Assembly (NCBI GenBank): GCA_036847245.1
Contig: DAIUAL010000034.1
Coordinates: 1 to 20,294, forward strand
Reading direction: 5' to 3'
Origin: UBA4661 sp002405405
Lineage (GTDB): Bacteria; Bacteroidota; Ignavibacteria; Kapaibacteriales; UBA4661
Length of the DNA: 20,294 nucleotides
The number at the start of each line of letters is the position of its first letter. Within the stretch, counting starts at the first letter, position 1. The notes under the pieces were generated by a model. That model did not search any database. It was given only the letters and a program-made list of their open reading frames with translations, and was not told where the DNA came from. This document shows positions 18,601-20,294 of the stretch, piece after piece. A program made the translations under genes and the position numbers.

Positions 18601-18805
18601 CTCCTTCCGGGAAATTCGCAATGCGAAAAACCCCTGTACCGTCGGTTACACCGCCAAGCACCGTTCCTTTAACGGAGATACGCACCCCGCGCAGTGCAAT
18701 GCCATCGGGTGCTGTTGTTACCTTCCCTGTTACGACACGCTGGGCAAACAGTGATACTGCCAGCATACTACAGAACAAGGGAATCACAAGAAACAAACGT
18801 TTCAT
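15608..18805 (-). CDS. SusC/RagA-family TonB-dependent outer-membrane transporter, module B
   Basis: This 1065-residue protein has a signal peptide ending VSLFAQ (about 22), a carboxypeptidase-D-regulatory-like domain (about 25-100, with GVRISVKGT and TDGTGVFRI), a TonB-box-like LDEVVVTAF (about 104), a plug (about 113-261) containing GGAPGAGANILIRG, PLFVVDGIIISN and NPDDIENINILKG, and a long beta-barrel ending in Phe (GVQLGF). It should form the TonB-dependent pore of an importer with the SusD encoded 46 bases downstream. It is clearly paralogous to the SusC at 6954-10052: the plug motifs are near identical while the barrels differ in sequence, as expected for different substrates. ATG 18805 gives a normal signal peptide; no Shine-Dalgarno site is visible. 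Confidence 0.96.
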   Translation of the reverse strand: MKRLFLVIPLFCSMLAVSLFAQRVVTGKVTTAPDGIALRGVRISVKGTVLGGVTDGTGVFRIANFPEGARTLVFSLIGFKRQEVSIRGDQNSVNVTMSEDIKGLDEVVVTAFGVERERKALGYAVQELSAADIAKANEPNIVNALQGKVAGVIINNSGGAPGAGANILIRGITSLDPSRNNQPLFVVDGIIISNSTINSNVTPSSGSNTAGTGEQFSMTNRAADINPDDIENINILKGATATALYGLRAANGVIVITTKKGAAGKTSITVSHNTGIDLVGKTPTVQQKWGQGAGGEPIPIVMSINPATGLPFYLTSPPNGGGAGAFWSYGAPRSMTGEDYFDNYRNFFDVGTRVNTSVSVSGGTNNATFYTSVARLDQKGIVPNTNFDRTNINLRGKMNFDDRLTVGASVNFSQSNNRTPLSGDQSIFSALAFWIPSFDVRQPFLPNGQYGGQFDINTHSNGTIDHPMYVAQANIFDTKVNRAFGDAKINYVASSWLNLSYQLTFDYFNDSRRRINPADLGSGLTNGGFIVEDSRNFLELNSQLLATLSYEFTDDLKGQLLLGNAVTSTDIRGVAVRGENFQLRNFFDISNTQLLFPSRIFSQQLLYALFFDAKLSYKDQLFVNITGRNDWSSTLPAANRSFFYPGVNVSWIFTDMFKDVFGEWFSQGKLRASWGQVGKDAAAYSLGTFYTTSSAFPIGAVGGFVQATSSGDQNLRPELTTSIEVGVDWKFFDNRLTIDATYFNNRIKDQIVSIPTSNATGFSRLIANSGTLENSGVELLVSGTPISTPEFTWDISLNWSKIQGRVIAMPNLINEIVFQTFLGGVATNKIVTGGAVGEMYGYDFNRAPDGQVIINANGLPTVNQTQQVLVGNALPDWTGGISNTFRYNGFSLSFLLEIRQGGMLMDMAERNRFRNGISGWTEPRYQNMVWNGVMRMPDGSFAPNTIPVQWTGNGGRERANPNIVDFMYRNDPAVALSYQYNLQDASWVRLRNVQIGYDFPRKMLEGSAFSSVRLTLTGNNVWLSTPFRGFDPESLAFGSGLNSFGFTGRNTPAVQSYSFGVQLGF

Positions 18806-19126
18806 AATGATACTGAATAGTGGTATAAAAAAGTGGGTTACACATGTCTTTTGAGAATGTCTTGCTGTAATGTCTGTCCTCTATGTACACTCGACTTTGC
18901 AGAGCTGTACTCTTACAATACAAATACCAATATTTATCACGTTTGCGAGAGGTGCATTGCCATACGATGCAAAAAAGTGCTTGGCAAACCGTAAAAACGG
19001 AAGATAAGAAATTTGTTTCTATAATCCGATTGTAAAAAATCGCTCATTCTCTCGACAGAGCAATGTATCTTCGTGCATCCTTTCCTCTCTTTTTTTCATT
19101 CTTCCTTTCTCTGCGAGGTTCTTATC
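18806..19126. other. Divergent intergenic region, SusC module B and aldolase
   Basis: No gene is evident. The region should hold the promoters of SusC (minus) and the aldolase (plus). Minus strand: no clean TTTG/TAnnTTTG pair. Plus strand: TATCTTCG at 19066-19073 resembles the -7 box TAnnTTTG with one mismatch, but no TTTG lies at the right distance. A short hairpin (CCGT-AAAA-ACGG, near 18990) is too weak to call. The leader of the aldolase is very pyrimidine-rich (about 19077-19112). Confidence 0.45.
19115..19118 (+). promoter_or_regulatory. Shine-Dalgarno site of the aldolase
   Basis: GAGG at 19115-19118 lies 8 bases before the ATG at 19127. It decides the start over the upstream in-frame ATG at 19073, whose extra 18 residues are not found in the family. 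Confidence 0.7.
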
Positions 19127-20191
19127 ATGATTGATCACATAACATCGCTTCTTGGCGACAAAGCCGAGTATCTTTTGAACCACACTGCAACGGCAATTCC
19201 GAAAGAGCGTTTGCATTTGCCTTCGGCTGATTCGGTCGATCAGCAGTTTATTCCATCCGACCGCAACAATCGCGTTCTTCGCAATTTGGAATACATCAAC
19301 AACACCGGACGACTCGCAGGAACGGGCTATGTGAGCATTCTTCCGGTTGATCAAGGTATCGAACACTCAGCGGGTGCGAGCTTTGCAAAAAATCCTGATT
19401 ATTTCGATCCTGCTAACATCATCAATCTTGCTATCGAGGGCGGTTGTAATGCCGTTGCTTCTACGTATGGTGTACTCGGTATGCACGCGCGCAAGTACGC
19501 ACACAAGATTCCGTTTGTGGTAAAAATCAATCATAACGAATTGCTCACCTACCCGAATAAATTTGATCAAATCATGTTTGGTACGATCAAGAAGTGCTAC
19601 GAAATGGGTGCGGCGGCTGTCGGTGCAACCATCTATTTCGGTTCACCGGAAAGTGGTCGTCAAATCGTAGAGGTCGCTCAAGCATTCGCTATGGCGCATG
19701 AACTCGGCATGGGTACCATTTTGTGGTGCTATATCCGTAATAATGCTTTCAAAAAAGACAAAGACTATCATGTTTCGGCAGATTTGACCGGTCAGGCAAA
19801 TCATCTCGGCGTTACGATTCAAGCGGATATTATCAAGCAAAAATTACCCGAAAACAAAGGCGGCTTTTTGGCATTGAATTCCGGCGACTCATCGTATGGC
19901 AAACTTGACAAACGCATGTATAGTGACTTGGCAAGTGATCACCCGATTGATCTCTGTCGCTATCAAGTGGCGAACTGTTATATGGGTCGTGTGGGCTTGA
20001 TTAACTCCGGTGGAGCATCGGGTGATAATGATTTTGCAGAAGCAACAGCAACAGCAGTCATCAACAAACGTGCGGGTGGCATGGGGCTTATCTCCGGTCG
20101 TAAAGCATTTCAACGTCCGCTTGCCGAAGGTGCAAAATTACTTCATACGATTCAAGATGTCTATCTCTGTAAAGAAGTAACGATTGCGTAA
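19127..20191 (+). CDS. fbaB: Class I fructose-bisphosphate aldolase, DhnA/FbaB type
   Basis: The 354-residue product aligns along its full length, by recall, with E. coli FbaB (about 350 residues). Shared blocks include NTGRLAGTGY, ILPVDQGIEHSAGASF, CNAVASTYGVL, HKIPFVVKINHNE, AVGATIYFGSPES, HELGMGTILW, DYHVSADLTGQANHLG, ADIIKQK, NCYMGRVGLINSGGASG and NKRAGGMGLISGRKAF. Lys237 in ADIIKQK corresponds to the Schiff-base lysine. The enzyme reversibly cleaves fructose 1,6-bisphosphate into dihydroxyacetone phosphate and glyceraldehyde 3-phosphate in glycolysis and gluconeogenesis, in the cytoplasm, without a metal. It is transcribed alone and away from the import modules. The start ATG has a GAGG site with 8 bases spacing. 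Confidence 0.97.
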   Translation: MIDHITSLLGDKAEYLLNHTATAIPKERLHLPSADSVDQQFIPSDRNNRVLRNLEYINNTGRLAGTGYVSILPVDQGIEHSAGASFAKNPDYFDPANIINLAIEGGCNAVASTYGVLGMHARKYAHKIPFVVKINHNELLTYPNKFDQIMFGTIKKCYEMGAAAVGATIYFGSPESGRQIVEVAQAFAMAHELGMGTILWCYIRNNAFKKDKDYHVSADLTGQANHLGVTIQADIIKQKLPENKGGFLALNSGDSSYGKLDKRMYSDLASDHPIDLCRYQVANCYMGRVGLINSGGASGDNDFAEATATAVINKRAGGMGLISGRKAFQRPLAEGAKLLHTIQDVYLCKEVTIA

Positions 20192-20206
20192 CAATCTTCG
20201 CTAGAC

Positions 20207-20294
20207 AACCTCACCCAGTCCTTCTGACAGCCCTCTCCTGCCAGTAGATGGCAGATTGAGCGAACTCATGAGCGTTGCTAAATCGGGAGAGGTT
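20207..20294. repeat. Structured intergenic element, possible REP-like repeat, perhaps cut by the edge
   Basis: CCTCTCC (20232-20238) pairs perfectly with GGAGAGG (20286-20292), and AACCTC (20207-20212) also pairs with GAGGTT at the edge. Nested within is CTGCCA-GTAGA-TGGCAG (20238-20254) and the palindrome CTCATGAG. It starts right after the aldolase stop. Sequences opening with CCTCACCC and pairing CCTCTCC with GGAGAGG are common intergenic repeats in many bacterial genomes. With only one copy in the window, calling it a repeat is inference; it may alternatively serve as a terminator. Confidence 0.4.

Overview
The window looks like chromosome from a Bacteroidota-type (FCB superphylum) bacterium. 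The main evidence is two SusC/SusD outer-membrane import pairs, several lipoproteins with Bacteroidota-style signal peptides, and a membrane histidine kinase whose sensor is a pair of predicted beta-propellers. The base composition is moderate, and some genes carry clear Shine-Dalgarno sites while others have none. A deep-branching lineage such as Ignavibacteria/Kapabacteria is possible, but the sequence alone cannot settle this.

Layout, left to right. (1) Positions 1-3353, minus strand: a large propeller-type sensor histidine kinase that runs off the left edge with no stop codon in the window. (2) 3654-4736, minus: a lipoprotein made of two similar domains, followed by a strong terminator. 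(3) 4936-10052, minus: import module A, in the order SusC (10052-6954), SusD (6941-5436) and a small lipoprotein (5400-4936), closed by a terminator. (4) 10379-11161, minus: a DUF2807-type lipoprotein with a ladder of Gly-Ser-Gly repeats and its own terminator. (5) 11393-12646, minus: an exported serine hydrolase of the class C beta-lactamase/PBP-like family. (6) 12921-13373, plus: a small EVE-domain protein. (7) 13469-18805, minus: import module B, again SusC, SusD and a small lipoprotein, with a terminator that lies between it and the convergent EVE gene. (8) 19127-20191, plus: a DhnA/FbaB-type class I fructose-bisphosphate aldolase. (9) 20207-20294: a structured intergenic sequence that looks like a repeat element and may be cut by the right edge.

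How the genes work together. Each SusC/SusD pair should form a TonB-dependent importer with a surface lipoprotein lid. The third gene of each module encodes a small lipoprotein, and the two appear distantly similar to each other, so a recurring third component of unknown function is plausible. No glycoside hydrolase, polysaccharide lyase or sulfatase is visible, so the imported substrates cannot be inferred. The sensor kinase resembles those that control nutrient-uptake loci, but its link to either module is only suggested by proximity. The aldolase and the EVE protein look like housekeeping neighbours.

The most promising lead for something undescribed is the pair of third-position lipoproteins, followed by the duplicated-domain lipoprotein. 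Nothing in the window is clearly a mobile element, CRISPR array, RNA gene or defence system.
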